Below, piece by piece: positions 32,730 to 43,962 of a DNA stretch of 64,000 bases (its first letter is position 1; every line of letters starts with the position of its first letter). Where the stretch lies: NCBI GenBank assembly GCA_022494885.1, contig JAGVSM010001707.1:22344-86343 (forward strand), written 5' to 3'. Origin of the DNA: Micrasema longulum (taxonomy: Eukaryota; Arthropoda; Insecta; Trichoptera; Brachycentridae). The notes under the pieces are model-generated. The model was not told the DNA's origin, did no database searches, and saw nothing but the letters and a program-made list of their open reading frames with translations. Position numbers and translations under genes: made by a program.

Positions 32730-33215
32730 ATAGTTTTTTAAGGTGTTTTTGAAGTATGTATATCTTTGTAGTCATTGGAAAGTGAATTGTAGAATTTTAT
32801 CGCTGTTTACACACAACTGTTTTTTTTTATATTAGTCCTAGGTTGTTCGTTAGTTAAATTATGTGGAGCTCTTATATTTCTTAGATGTATATTGTATTCA
32901 AATAAAATTTAATATTATTCCTAATTTTATTATTTTTCATCCTAAATACCATCTTTACCTTTCTCTGTAAATTAACTTATCTAAATTGAGCATTTTTGTT
33001 AATTTATCTAAATCTGTAGATCTAGTATATTAATTAGAATTAAATGTTACTTTCAGTGATTTGTTCATTGTCCTTTTAACTGAATCTTGCATTTGTTTAC
33101 TACACTGTGACCATATTATTAATCCATATACAAAGTGTGGAAGTATGAAAGCATTGTATATCATGAATTTTGTTATTTTATCAAATATTAATGATGTTAA
33201 CAAATATTAACTATT
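32730..33215 (-). mobile_element. LINE ORF2 relic, same family as the right-edge element
   Basis: Minus frame: IYNAFILPHFVYGLIIWSQC, SKQMQDSVKRTMNKSLKV and TKMLNLDKLIY, with in-frame stops. One stop (FNSN then TAA) is in the same place as in 63841-64000 (FNFN then TAA). Confidence 0.72.
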
Positions 33216-33985
33216 AATGATCTCATTGTACTGTATACAATTGTAAACTCTCTTTTTGACGCACCAAAAATACTTGAATTGATTAATTTTAGAGTACCTG
33301 CTGTCAACACTAGGAGTACTTTATTGTTTAATTTCTCCAGTACTTCTTCCAACCAACAAAACAATTCATTGATGCCGAGACTGCATAGGTTAGGTAACAC
33401 TTATGGAACGGCTGCAAACATTATGTCCAATTCTTTACCATCTTATAAGTCCACAATATCAAGTTTATTTGTAGATGCTCGTCAAACTATTATTGACAAT
33501 TCAATTTCATAAATTAAAAAAAAAATACTTACTTGTTTATTTTATTACCTTATACTTGTTTTTTATTTTTTACTATTATATCAAATTGCATTGTAGTATT
33601 GGCAAATACGCATTTCATAGATACATATTTTTATTTCTTATTTTTTCGTGATAATATATGCTTGCTTGTTTATTAATTTAACATAAAAATGTCTTTCTTG
33701 CTTACCGTAACACTTTATTTATTGTTGGCTTTAATAATTTATTTCATAAGCTTATATCTTTGCATTTTTTGTTTATTTGCTTTCTGTTTTTTCTTGCGTA
33801 CCTTTGTTATTATTGTTTTTTTTTTTTTACTTTGTAAAACTTTTTATCATATCCTTTTCAACTAATTTCACAATTTTTTTCTGTATATTCTATGTTTATT
33901 ATTTAGTATGTTAGCATGTATTTCATTTTTATTTTTTTAAATGACTTTTGGGCGTTAATGAACAAAATAAATAAATAAATAAATA
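33216..33985 (+). mobile_element. LINE ORF2 C-terminus and 3' UTR
   Basis: Frame VNSLFDAPKILELINFRVP, TRSTLLFNFSS, NSLMPRLHRLGNTYG ... stop at 33512. T-rich 3' UTR ends TTTTGGGCGTTAATGAAC then AAATAAATAAATAAATA. Confidence 0.78.
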
Positions 33986-34004
33986 CTTCTGTTCTTTCCG
34001 CTAC

Positions 34005-34090
34005 CCCAATAATTGAGCCGAGTTTTTTTATAACTGCTTTGATATGTTTTGTCCATGATAATTTGTTATCTTTTCCAAACCCAAGTAGGT
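34005..34090 (-). mobile_element. LINE RT relic
   Basis: Minus frame FGKDNKLSWTKHIKAVIKK then LGSIIGVAER: the LSW..HI...KKL segment found after the RT active site. Very short. Confidence 0.55.
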
Positions 34091-34099
34091 CAGTAGTAG

Positions 34100-34435
34100 G
34101 TTAAGGTTAAGGTTTCATTTCGCACACAGAACTGTAGTCTTCATCTGCTCAAATGACATTAAAATGGCGTTAATTACCAAACAAAACTACTCAGTAAATC
34201 TTTCTATTCTTCGCTGTCTTACTTAGTTTTTGAAATACAATTATTCATTTTGGACAAATCTTTAGGTCAACTTAGCAATCACATATCTTTAGTTTGACAG
34301 TCATAATACCTTAATATACTATCCCATAGTCACTGCGTCATTTCAATAGGTAATAGGTACTAACTAACCAAACAATTGCCGGAAGAAAACTGCTTTTGAG
34401 GTCAGTCTGTTTATGCGTCAAAGGTTTAAAAACAA
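34100..34435. other. no feature recognised
   Basis: Unique AT-rich DNA; a GGTTAAGGTTAAGGTT run at 34106 is too short to call. Confidence 0.35.
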
Positions 34436-34439
34436 TTTA

Positions 34440-35165
34440 GAAGCGTCCATATTATTATAGAATGCTAAAAATGACATTAAATATGTAGAAATTAAATGCA
34501 AAATTGTGACAGAAAGAGCTACTTTTAATAAAATGAAATCCCTATTCTGCAATGCTAATCTAAACTTGAAAATAAGGCAAAGATTAGTAAAATGTCATGT
34601 GTGGTCTGTATTGTTGTATGGCAGGTAGACTTGGACTCTGAAGGTGAACACGATGAACAGACTGGAGGCTTTTGAGATGTGATTGCATCGCAGAATGCCT
34701 AAGACATCTTGGACAGACCTGATAACAAACTCAGAAGTCTTAAGTCGAGCTTGAACGAACAGAGAACTCTTAACCACCACGAAAGTTCGTAAAATTTCGT
34801 ATCTGGGGCATATAATGCGTGGAGAAAAGTACCACTTGCTTAATTTAATTTGGAATATTGAGGGTCACAGAGGGGCTGGAAGAAGACAAATGTCCTGGCT
34901 GCGAAATATACGAGACTGGACTGGCTTCAATAACTACTTTTATCAATTTTGTGTCAATAACTATTTTTAAAAAAAATGTGCTATGCCCAGTACTTTCATA
35001 GATTGAAACAATGTTTTTTATATATCTAAAGCTTTTTATTTTTATCTTCTATTAAATATGTTTGTAACTTGAATTATAGAATAAAACTTTTGTTTTATTG
35101 GTTTGTTGTAAGGAATGTCCATTTAGCAATAAGCCCGCCAATGTACAATTAACATTAAAAATTCA
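34440..35165 (+). mobile_element. LINE ORF2 C-terminus with few stops, plus 3' UTR
   Basis: One frame from about 34490 to 34925 reads ERATFNKMKSLFCNANLNLK, IRQRLVKCHVWSVLLYG, NTMNRLEAFEM, LHRRMPKTSWTDLITNSEVL, KISYLGHIMRGEKYHLLNLI and GAGRRQMSWLRNIRDWTG. Only three stops interrupt it (after LLYGR, after AFEM and after LSRA), so it is less decayed than most. The pattern matches a LINE C-terminus widespread in insects. The 3' UTR matches 19300-19470. Confidence 0.85.
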
Positions 35166-35169
35166 ATCA

Positions 35170-35635
35170 AAAAATAAGTGTTGTCGTGCAAAACCCGTAG
35201 TAGAGTAAAAAAGTCTAACTGTCTATGCCATTTTACCACAAATTCACGTTTACTGACTACAAGTTAGGTTCAGGAACTTAGGTTGAATGAAACACAGGAC
35301 AGGTGGTTAGTGCTGCATCTAGGATATACATATATATCAATGTCACATAAGTATATTTCATCCTCAGAGTTATAATTCACAAGAGAAACCCTATAGCTCT
35401 GTTACATAGAACAAAAATTAAAAAAAAAATGGTTTGGATTTTAGTTTAACAACGAATGTGTAACGGACGGTTATAGTTTGAGCTTGGAATTCTCGATCTG
35501 AGCATGTTATATTGCTGTAAACTGTAGCTTACTTCGTGGTTTATTATCATTTAATGGTTTTTGTCCATATGGGAGTCTCTATTAGCCAGTGGCATATTAT
35601 TACTTTAAGATTTACACACTATGGATGTTTATCAT
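35170..35635. other. no feature recognised
   Basis: No motif-bearing frame, no repeat partner identified. Confidence 0.35.
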
Positions 35636-35639
35636 TTAT

Positions 35640-35770
35640 CCCTACGGTTTTGTTTTATTATAAATTGTTTATTATGGGAACTAGATCCACCTGTAAGCCC
35701 TTAAAAGCGTCCAGATTTATCTGCTGTCTTTAAACGTACGTTACACAAATATGGCCGTTTAAAAATATTA
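35640..35770 (+). repeat. unclassified repeat shared with 19700-19935
   Basis: GGTTTTGTTTTATTATAAAT, CCCTTAAAAGCGTCCAG and CGTACGTTACACAAATATGG. Confidence 0.5.
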
Positions 35771-35804
35771 TAAAATGGTAAAAATACATTTAAGGAAATT
35801 ATTT

Positions 35805-36215
35805 GCTAACCCTGTAAAATCCATCTTTCTTTATTTTGAGCTAATCACAAAAAAACTGATACAATACTGAACTTTAACTTTTTTTTTAAACTTAAACTTT
35901 TTATTATAATCATTGAATATTTTATACGTAAGCAGTGATGACATAAGCATGATTTTGTCAAGAAACAGTAGTAAAATAATAAATTTATTTTTATCCACTC
36001 GAACTTTACAGTACAGTAGAGGTTACCATGTTTGCAACAAACCCGATAATATAAAAGTCAAGTTCTTACAAACAAAGCCGTATTTTTAACTGACAATATT
36101 ATAATTTTTGTAAAAAAATGTATTCTGAATAATTTTTAATTAATATCTTACTTTTTTGGATTTTCGATTTTCCCGGGTTTGAAAGTACATTTTGCCGGGT
36201 TTGCAAGTAGATTAG
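35805..36215 (-). mobile_element. family D element, copy 1
   Basis: Reverse of 45644-46052 over about 400 bp (AAAATCCATCTTTCTTTATT, CAAGAAACAGTAGT, CATGTTTGCAACAAAC, TTTTGCCGGGTTTGCAAGTA). See that copy for its terminal inverted repeats. Confidence 0.72.
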
Positions 36216-36259
36216 CATTTATGAAGAAAAAAAATATCGAAATTCAAGCAAAAGGTTAA

Positions 36260-37430
36260 GAAATATGTGTTGAATAACTTGTAAATGAAATATATGTACA
36301 TTGTTATTATTAGAGCCACATGAGAATATGTTTGTGTATGAAGTATTTCACGATTAAAAATAAATATATATATTTTTAAAAATTAAAATAACTATTTTTG
36401 AAAAGCGCTAAAGGTGCCGAAAATAGAGTGAAATGGTATCTCAATAAGCGGACAGCGCGTTTTTACTCTGAGGTACTGATTAACATTTCAAAATACAAAA
36501 TGAAAAAGTTTTAAGATCTTATGAACGTACTTAAAAAATGAGTAACAGTTTGACACCTTCACGCCTCACGTTGAATGCATTGAGGTTTATTTTGTTTGGT
36601 CAGTCATTGACGTAGTCATGATTATCATCCATGTATTAATTGGTTCAGATAATGAAATCACTTTCCATGTAAATATTTGATCGTGAGTTCCAGTCTCACT
36701 CGCGTGCAATAAATATAAAACGATGTAATGTGTATGTGTATGTGTAGGTGTATGTGTTTACCGCTCGCTTGGTGTATTTTTCCACAGAAAAAAAGCTAAC
36801 CATAAATTATTCGTGTTTTTAATTCAAAATCAGTACAATTACATAATTACTCTTGGTCTGGGTTTAATAAGAATCTAGTTCTCTATTTGAATGATTGGTA
36901 CCAGTGCCTCGATTATGAACGCTATCTTCATCTGTATATATCGAGACGGTATACTTAACTTCTGTACTATCTGTATCTTACCTCGGTATGCTCTACCTAC
37001 TTGTCATATCGACATCATATGATCGAAACTAGCCAATGAATGCCCGCAAATAGTTAGTCCGCGTTCCTTACGTCATTAAATTTAAAGTAGTTATTATTTC
37101 AATTTTAAATATGCTTCTGTGATAGAAAGTGCCCACCTCAAAGCGATTTTAAACTCCAATAAATCCTAATTCAAGCAAAAAAGCTCGCTTATATATGATT
37201 TTTATATGACTTTTAACCATTGCCAAAACGATATGCTTAAAAATCTTATTTAAATTATAAGGCTGACTCTGGATACGTTCTCTCAGAAAGATAGTAAAAC
37301 AGATGGAAAAAATATAAAAACTAAATTATTTTTTTAACGTGGTAACTTTCTAACACCTAGATACTCTTATATGTTAATATGACAGAACCTAGCGATATTA
37401 TTTGACTGACAGTTATGTCAGAATTTAAAA
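36260..37430. other. no gene seen
   Basis: Contains a short (TGTATG)n run at 36728-36755. Otherwise unique AT-rich sequence without motif-bearing frames. Confidence 0.4.
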
Positions 37431-37434
37431 TCTT

Positions 37435-38480
37435 ATTCGATATATAAAGAAAAAACATAAAATAATAATACATTCATACTAATTAAAATTTAATGTTGTT
37501 TTTACACGTGTTCAAAAAATTTCTTTAGATTTACTTTAAATTTATTTATTATTTTTAATAGTTTTTAGTTCATTGTAAAGATTATTATAATTTTTTACAC
37601 CTTTAAATAAAAAACTATTTTGACCATGACTCGTGTGGAATTTAGGAATTTTAATATTATGTTGGTTTGTTGGTATCTGAGTTTTATTCATCTCAAATTC
37701 TTTTATTTTTTATTTTTTATATATTTGTTTAGTATCATTTATTTGATAAAGAGTGTCTACTGTATGAACCTTAAATATTTCAAATAGACTTTCCGTGTTG
37801 AATGTTGAGGGTTGCTTAGGAATTACTTTAATAATCCATCTTTGTACTATTTTAAGAGGGTTTAATATATAGGCATATGAACAACCCCACCCTACAATAC
37901 CATATTGTAACGAAGATTGTACAATTGAATAATAAACTATTTTAAAATTATTGATTTAAAAAATATTCCTTAAAATAATAAATATGTATATACATTTTCT
38001 AATTCGTTTAACGAGTTCACTAATATGGTATTTTTATTTTAAGTTTTGGTCTATGACACCGAGATATTTAATTTTGTCTGTTGTATCAAGTACTGAACAT
38101 GTAAGATCGCAGTTAGTTTTGTTACAATTGCTTTTGTCTCGTTAATAAAAAATGGGATGATTTTTGTCTTTTTCATATTTAAAGATAATATGTTTTTGTC
38201 AAACTATCATTTCAATTTACTTATAACGTCATTAGCTACTAAATTGTCTGAGTTCCAGTTAACTCCCTCAACTAAAACAACCGTATCATCGGCCTATGAT
38301 ATTATTTTTGAATTTAAATTTTGACAAAATATGTCATTGACATAGAGAATAAATAAAAACGGACCTATCACTGACTCTTCGAGTTCTAGATAATTTTTAA
38401 AAAAATCATTAAGTATTGTTCCGTGTGTAGAAATCTCTTTATGCGACTAGTTAAAAACATCTGAATTTTCTTTACAGCTT
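37435..38480 (-). mobile_element. LINE RT and C-terminus, pseudogene
   Basis: Minus strand: SVIGPFLFILYVNDIFCQNL, then an active-site ADD (38285-38293) whose preceding tyrosine is a TAG stop (38294-38296), DTVVLVEGVNW and further. It continues into LQYGIVGWGCSYAYILNPLK, IVQRWIIKVIPKQPSTFNTE, SLFEIFKVHTVDTLY, matching the inverted pair at 29.7-31.7 kb. Internal deletions and many stops. Confidence 0.85.
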
Positions 38481-38484
38481 GACG

Positions 38485-38865
38485 AGTTAATTTTACCAAG
38501 AAACAAAACTTTATTTTAAGCTTATGTGAGATTTATAAAAGAAGAAAAAATGTTATTTGGTAAATTATATTAAATAAATGTTTGGAAACCGATACTAAAG
38601 GTGAAACGTTATTTACTGAATTAAAAAAAAATTCGATGAGCACCATCACAAAAAAAAGAGACCGGCTAGAAATTAGTGCTCGTGGGGATTTTTGGTTGCT
38701 ACTTACAAACATAAAGCCGGACATAAATACCCTATAACATCCCATTAGGTTTATCCAAGTTATTTTATTTTTTTGTATTTTAAAACAAAAGTATGAATTT
38801 CAATTAATACTTCTTCAACAAAACGTTTTATTTATATTTTATTTTTACGTCACCATTAACCATTC
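38485..38865. other. no feature recognised
   Basis: A 70-codon minus frame (38745-38533) has no motif. AT-rich. Confidence 0.35.
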
Positions 38866-38919
38866 AAGACATCAAAGTTGAATTTGTGATTTTTCTATTA
38901 TGCATTTATGTAGTTTTTC

Positions 38920-38989
38920 CCTCAGGTTCCGTGGGAAAGTTTTGACTTTAAAAAGGGGTCCGTGGGTCAAAAGATTTTGGGTACCACTG
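38920..38989 (+). mobile_element. hAT-like transposon terminus
   Basis: GGTTCCGTGGGAAAGTTTTG ... GGGTACCACTG ends a segment whose reverse begins CAGTGGTACCCAAAAT, the usual hAT terminal motif. The left end and the 8-bp duplication could not be located. Confidence 0.5.
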
Positions 38990-38999
38990 ACCTAGAGTC

Positions 39000-39425
39000 A
39001 AGTGACTGGACCTGACCCGCCCATCGCAAATTCCTATCAACAACAATACGAAAACGTGAAAATAATAAAATAAACAAAAATATTCATTATTCTTCTCAAA
39101 TATTTTTACTAAATGCAATGCTTGCACTTGAGGTAATTTTGCGTATTCAGTGCAAAGTAATTAAACATCGTAACTCTGTTTTAATGATTTTGAAATGACT
39201 GTCAGACGTTTGTTTAAAGGTTCGTAAGAACATTTGTTATTATCTAATGTTTTGTGGAACTCATAACTGTTTATTTTGGCAGTGAACCAGAAACACAAGA
39301 GTAACGACCAACATAATTACGCTTTAACAATAACAATCATGAACATTATATTCTCATGTACTCAGTCACAATGCAATCTTATGTAAAATAGTTAATTTAT
39401 TTTAAAATTATTTGTGAGAATTCGA
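39000..39425. other. no feature recognised
   Basis: Unique AT-rich DNA, no motif-bearing frame. Confidence 0.35.
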
Positions 39426-39426
39426 T

Positions 39427-39498
39427 GTATGAAAAATGTTTTGATTTTGTCCAAATGTTTGTAGGCTGGTACTAGATTTCAGCCCTCGGGAGTTATTT
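39427..39498 (+). repeat. family A arm
   Basis: GTTTTGATTTTGTCCAAATG, CTGGTACTAGATTTCAGCCC and TCGGGAGTT match the arm; its partner lies beyond the next block at 39798. Confidence 0.7.
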
Positions 39499-39797
39499 CT
39501 ACTTCTTGAGGTGCTTTATTAGGCCCTGCTGACGCTGGCGATAACTACAGCGAAAGCATCTCGGTTCTGCGCTACTCTTGTATTCAGCAGCCAGGACAAC
39601 TGCTTATTGGATGTACTCGCCGTAGCGATTCTGGGGAAAAGATGACCAGAGTGGTTTCCCGTAGATTTTTCTGTCGAGGTTACCTTCCCTTAGCTGGTTG
39701 GTTCTGGTGTGGAGGCGCCAGAAACTCGTCTCTCATCCTCTCGTTATCTGCTGTGATCACACCGTTATGCGTGTGATACCCTGTCCGCGACTGAGCA
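39499..39797 (-). mobile_element. GC-rich insert in a family A copy
   Basis: About 300 bp, visibly GC-richer than the surroundings, sitting between the two family A arms. On the minus strand it ends AATAAAGCACCTCAAGAAGT, like a short LINE or SINE 3' end. No protein or tRNA-like promoter was recognised, so the class is unknown. Confidence 0.45.
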
Positions 39798-40278
39798 AAA
39801 ACAAAAAATTTGGACAAACTCAAAATATAGTTGATAAATCCACCTGGTCCATGAAGAACTATAGAAATTGAAAAACTAACATTTTCAGGGGTTGCCTAGT
39901 ATGTAGGTAAAATAATTCAATTACACGAATCTCACCCGCATAAATAAAGGTTTCAGCTCTTTAACTTCACAAACATCAACAGATGAAAGAATTGAAGGAA
40001 TATAAATGTTCAAATAAGGGCAGAATGGTGAATGTTACATAATGTGTAAAGTGGTCACTTAAACCAGCCATTGACAGGTCATTAGCCCTGTAGATGCCTA
40101 GACTTCCATATTACATTATCTTAAATGTCCTTCATCTCTGTTTTAAAATGTTAATGTTAAAGCTAGTTAATCGTAAAGTTAAAGTTAAAGTTAAGGTTAA
40201 TTTTTAGGCGTTAATTAACCTTAACGCCATAAAAATATACCTTAATTATTAATTCTAATTTTTAATAACATATCAAAT
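39798..40278 (-). repeat. family A inverse arm-tail-core, tandem unit 1
   Basis: Inverse arm (ATTTGGACAAACTCAAAAT), tail (CCACCTGGTCCATGAAG), core, a short arm piece, then unrelated DNA containing (GTTAAA)n and a GGCGTTAATTAACCTTAACGCC-like palindrome at 40208. From 39827 on it is duplicated at 40291. Confidence 0.85.
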
Positions 40279-40290
40279 GCAGTATTTGAT

Positions 40291-40737
40291 ATAGTTGATA
40301 AATCCACCTGGTCCATGAAGAACTATAGAAATTGAAAAACTAACATTTTCAGGCGTTGCCTAGTATGTAGGTGAAATAATTCAATTACACGAATCTCACC
40401 CGCATAAATAAAGGTTTCAGCTCTTTAACTTCACAAACATCAACAGATGAAAGAATTGAAGGAATATAAATGTTCAAAAAAGGGCAGAATGGTGAATGTT
40501 ACACAATATGTAAAGTGGTCACTTAAACCAGCCATTGACAGGTTATTAGCCCTGTAGATGCCTAGACTTCTATATTACATTATCTTAAATGTCCTTCATC
40601 TCTGTTGTAAAATGTTAATGTTAAAGTTAGTTAATTGTAAAGTTAAAGTTAAGATTAATTTTTAGGCGTTAATTAATCTTAACGTCATAAAAAATACACC
40701 TTAATTATTAATTCTAATTTTTAATAACATATCAAAT
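40291..40737 (-). repeat. family A tandem unit 2
   Basis: Direct repeat of 39827-40278, offset about 464 bp, with few differences. Both include the same non-family A right flank (TTTTAATAACATATCAAAT), so the duplication arose after insertion. Confidence 0.85.
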
Positions 40738-40849
40738 TTCATTGGAAATTACATGTAGAAAGTGTTTGCCAAAAACTAAAAGCGGTACCTTGTACTGTTT
40801 ATACCATGCGCTGATGCACGGCCCAACCCACAACGGCTTGCTTCCAACT

Positions 40850-41545
40850 TAAAATGTTAGTAAGTAAAACCAACTTAATAACTCAAAATGACTACGAAAA
40901 TCTTTTCCCGATGTGTAAAGTTTTGACGGTACAGAATATGATATACTATCGCCTGGTAACAGAGGACTTCATGGATTTCTATAAAACGCCAATATCACAT
41001 AAGCATGAAACGCGCCAAAAAGAGAGAGGAAACTTCATAGAAAGAAGAGCCATAAATGCGTATGGAGAGAGGACCAGGGCGTATATACTCCCTCGCATAG
41101 TAAAGAGACTCCCGGACGAAATAAAAAATAGTGATATGAATAAAAACAAAGTAAAATTGGTTTTAAAAATCTTTTTCTTAAATTCTAAGTTTAGTCTATA
41201 AAAAAAAAATAAAAAAAAATGGGGAAACCAAACAATTTAAAACAGTGTCAAAAAAAGTGTTTGTTTATTATTTTTTATATATTTCGTTTTCAAAAAAGAC
41301 TTGATTAACTTGTATTTAATTTTTTTTTAACTTTTATTTTATTGATATTTTTAAGATTTTTTAAAAAAAATATTTCATGTAAACATTTATTATATTATGT
41401 TACAAAAATGTTTAAAGAGAGAAATCCCTGCAAAAAAACTGCTTCTGCAGTTTGGCGGGAATTTAAAAAAAAAATTGTTTTGAATTTAAAAAAGAAAAAA
41501 TAAATAAAAAAAAAATAAAAAAAAAAAAATAAAAAAAATACTGCA
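40850..41545 (+). mobile_element. LINE ORF2 C-terminus, 3' UTR and A-rich tail
   Basis: Plus frame 40854-41201: NDYENLFPMCKVLTVQNMIY, RLVTEDFMDFYKTPISHKHE, RQKERGNF, NAYGERTRAYILPRIVKRLP and KNKVKLVLKIFF. This is an ORF2 end without internal stops. The 3' UTR ends in AAAAATAAA-type runs near 41545. 5'-truncated. Confidence 0.8.
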
Positions 41546-41739
41546 TATGTCTAAAACTAACGAAAACTAACAAAATTAAACGTACGAGTATTAACTGAAG
41601 AATGATGGAGTTAGGTGTGCGTAGGAGTGTGAATTTTAAAAGATGCGTGATTTTTTACAGCCACACAGATTTTTTCAGTCAGAGCTTTCCGCGAGTGTGT
41701 TGCACAAGGAATCTTTAAACACACCAGTTGAAAGATTGA

Positions 41740-42222
41740 TTTAGCATTATTTCAATGGTGAATTCGGTTAGTTGCAAATATAATTTAAACCGGGTAGCTA
41801 ATTTTGACTTAAATTTTGTTAATCAGAACTTACAAGGAGATAGTAAAATACCCTCTAAGTGTTTATTTATTCATATTTTTTGCTCACAAACTGTAGTTAA
41901 TAATAAAAATAATGTGACCTCACTGGGGTTACCCGTACCGAGGACACTTAACAATATTCTTTTTTGAAATATTTTTATATTTGAGAATAAACAAAGAAGA
42001 CCAACTTAATAAACACAGATAATCAAAAAAATATTTTAAAATTTTTTCAACAAGACAGTTTTAAAAACTAGGTTTATAATATATAATATGTACATCTTTA
42101 TTATTAATATTACAAAACACAATGAAAATAACAAAAACCTAACATAAGCTTTACACTTGTGGAGCAGTTGATTCAACATTGATATGGGCGAATGAGACAA
42201 TCCATTTTACTTCACTACTTTA
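41740..42222 (-). mobile_element. LINE 3' UTR and last codons
   Basis: Minus strand: KMDCLIRPYQC then stop (42220-42185), followed by a UTR with GTGTAAAGCTTATGTTAGG, GTGTCCTCGGTACGGGTAAC and CCCCAGTGAGGTCACATTAT. Same family as 48366-49320. Confidence 0.75.
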
Positions 42223-42239
42223 CTATTAAAATTGAATTG

Positions 42240-42768
42240 TTTTTCCATGTGTCAGATAGTCAAAGAAAACAAAATAGACGTTTTGTTAGTATTGCCAGGG
42301 TAGTCAAGTTTTTCTCGCTACTTTGCTCATCTAATGAGAGAACTATTGAAAATTGGACTTCTCGGATTAAACAGCGCCGTGGTGGAAATTCGACCGACAT
42401 TATCTTTAAAACATCTAATATTATTTAACATGTACGTTTTATGTAAAATAAAATTTGTTTTACTTTTTATTTTGAAAGTTCATTAATTCAATAACCCTTA
42501 TTAAATGACCCTTTATTTATTTACGCTGTCGTCTCAGTAAATTTTTCCGCCCGTACAATAAAATTTTAGAGAAATTAACAAGTTGCTTTTTTATTAAATA
42601 TAATTATCTCACATTTGTGTTCTGATTATGTTTTTCGCGATCTGGCAACATTACGCGGCGACTTTACGCATGCGCGAGGCTAAAGTGGGGTAAAGTGGAG
42701 GATTTTTGGACACAGTCCGATGTATTCAAATGGGATTCTACGCTCTTTCCGGACTATTCTTAATTCTG
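42240..42768 (+). repeat. family B repeat, copy 2
   Basis: Homologue of 3113-3644. Here a frame stays open to 42428 (RKQNRRFVSIARVVKFFSLL, CSSNERTIENWTSRIKQ), followed by AATAAA. Copy 1 has stops in that frame. Possibly a transposon C-terminus, but I recognise no domain. Confidence 0.75.
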
Positions 42769-42879
42769 TTTGCTTAATTTCTTTCGACAATTTTGTAACT
42801 CTGCGTTTTCTTGTGTTAAAAATAATGAGCGTTTTATATTCATGGGTGTTTTAAAAATAGCTAAATTAATTTAAAGGAG

Positions 42880-43200
42880 CTGCTGCTGGTGTCAAGCTTC
42901 GCGGTAAAGACCACGCAAATTGCGCAGCTTCTATCAGAAATGAGAAATTTAGTAAAGCGAACAGGCGGTCTTACGAAGTCGATTCAAAATGAAGTGAATA
43001 AACTATTTACAATTGAAAGTAGGCTGGACGGTCAAGGACGCTGCGTTGCACTGAAGATGCGGTCTAATGACCGCAGCTTATTACCTGGTCTTGGGCAGTA
43101 CAAAGTCTCTCGGACCTGCGCCTGCGGTATGTACGCGAGACGCAAGGCGATTCATGAATGTCGAGGAAACTGGAAGTAGGACGCCCGAGAACAGGAAAAC
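42880..43200 (+). other. unrecognised GC-richer segment with hammerhead-like half motif
   Basis: A 97-codon frame (GTG start at 42889) with TQIAQLLSEMRNLVKR and IQNEVNKLFTIESRL has no family I can name. CTGAAGA at 43051-43057, an extra T, and a perfect 6-bp stem GCGGTC/GACCGC (43059-43064 with 43069-43074) copy the layout of the hammerhead-like loci, but GAAA is replaced by AGCT. It may be a decayed Penelope-type end rather than a gene. Confidence 0.3.
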
Positions 43201-43535
43201 TGAGAAACATCATTATTAATTAGGACAGGTAAATCAGGTATCTTTATCAATTTGATATCGAAATTATTAGCTGTCGGTACATGGAAATAAATCAAGCGGG
43301 TATATTTTTAAAGATTACAGTTCTGTGTATGAAATAGAACCAGAACCAGGACGAGTGTTTTTGACTCGATAGCTACACTCTGGCAAAGATCCTGAAATGA
43401 AAATTTGAATAATCGAGACATTTAATTTCGTTTAGTACATGGATTTAAAGGATTTCAAGGAATGGAAGAGTAGAATAAAATGTAATAACTAATAAAAATT
43501 ACGTGACGCGTTAAAATTTCTTTCATAATACCAGC

Positions 43536-43652
43536 CCTGGGGTGTTATCCTAAACCACTCTCGTGGCACGAGAAAACAGTTTTTTTCGTGTATTTTGTAT
43601 GTAAATACACGAGATAATACGGCCAAGAGAGCGTTTGGAATACCAGCCCTGG
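43536..43652. mobile_element. 117-bp MITE, same ends as the 51.6-kb transposon
   Basis: Left end CCTGGGGTGTTATCCTAAAC and right end, read inward, CCAGGGCTGGTATTCCAAAC pair over about 31 bp with some mismatches. Similar to the ends at 51637 and 52419. No coding capacity. Confidence 0.65.
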
Positions 43653-43734
43653 TGTAGTAAGTTATTAGGAACATACAAATCGATCTCTTTCGGTATATTT
43701 GGATTATATGCAATGTGTATGTGCTTCCAGAAAT

Positions 43735-43962
43735 CAACTAAAAAAATCTGACCGTCATATTGTGTGGGGGTGTCTCCTTCCACTTCTTTTGTTTTCAAGA
43801 GGTTTCCACTCAACTACCCCTTTGGTTCATGTTACGTCTTTTAATCTGGCAACATGTCTCGCAAATGACCATCTAAGCTTAGCCAATCCTTCGACTACGT
43901 CCGTTACTCCCAACCTTTTACCTATCTTGGTGTTTCTTATTCAGTCAGAATTTCACATGTAA
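43735..43962 (-). mobile_element. LINE ORF2 C-terminal relic
   Basis: Minus frame: KRLGVTDVVEGLAKLRWSFA, RHVARLKDVT, then TKGVVEWKPLENKRSGRRHP. This corresponds to the common insect LINE signature VTDVIER.A.LKW..AGHVAR ... EWRPR ... R.GRPP. One stop, eroded 3' half. Confidence 0.75.

Noticed and set aside
34100..34125. GGTTAAGG and (GTTAAA)n runs here and near 40170, considered as telomere-like repeats
   Set aside because: Only two to four units and not the arthropod TTAGG motif.
39528..39565. CTGACGCTG ... CAGCGAAAGC resembling a hammerhead
   Set aside because: The CUGANGA core is broken (GA missing before the stem), and no stem I or III could be formed.
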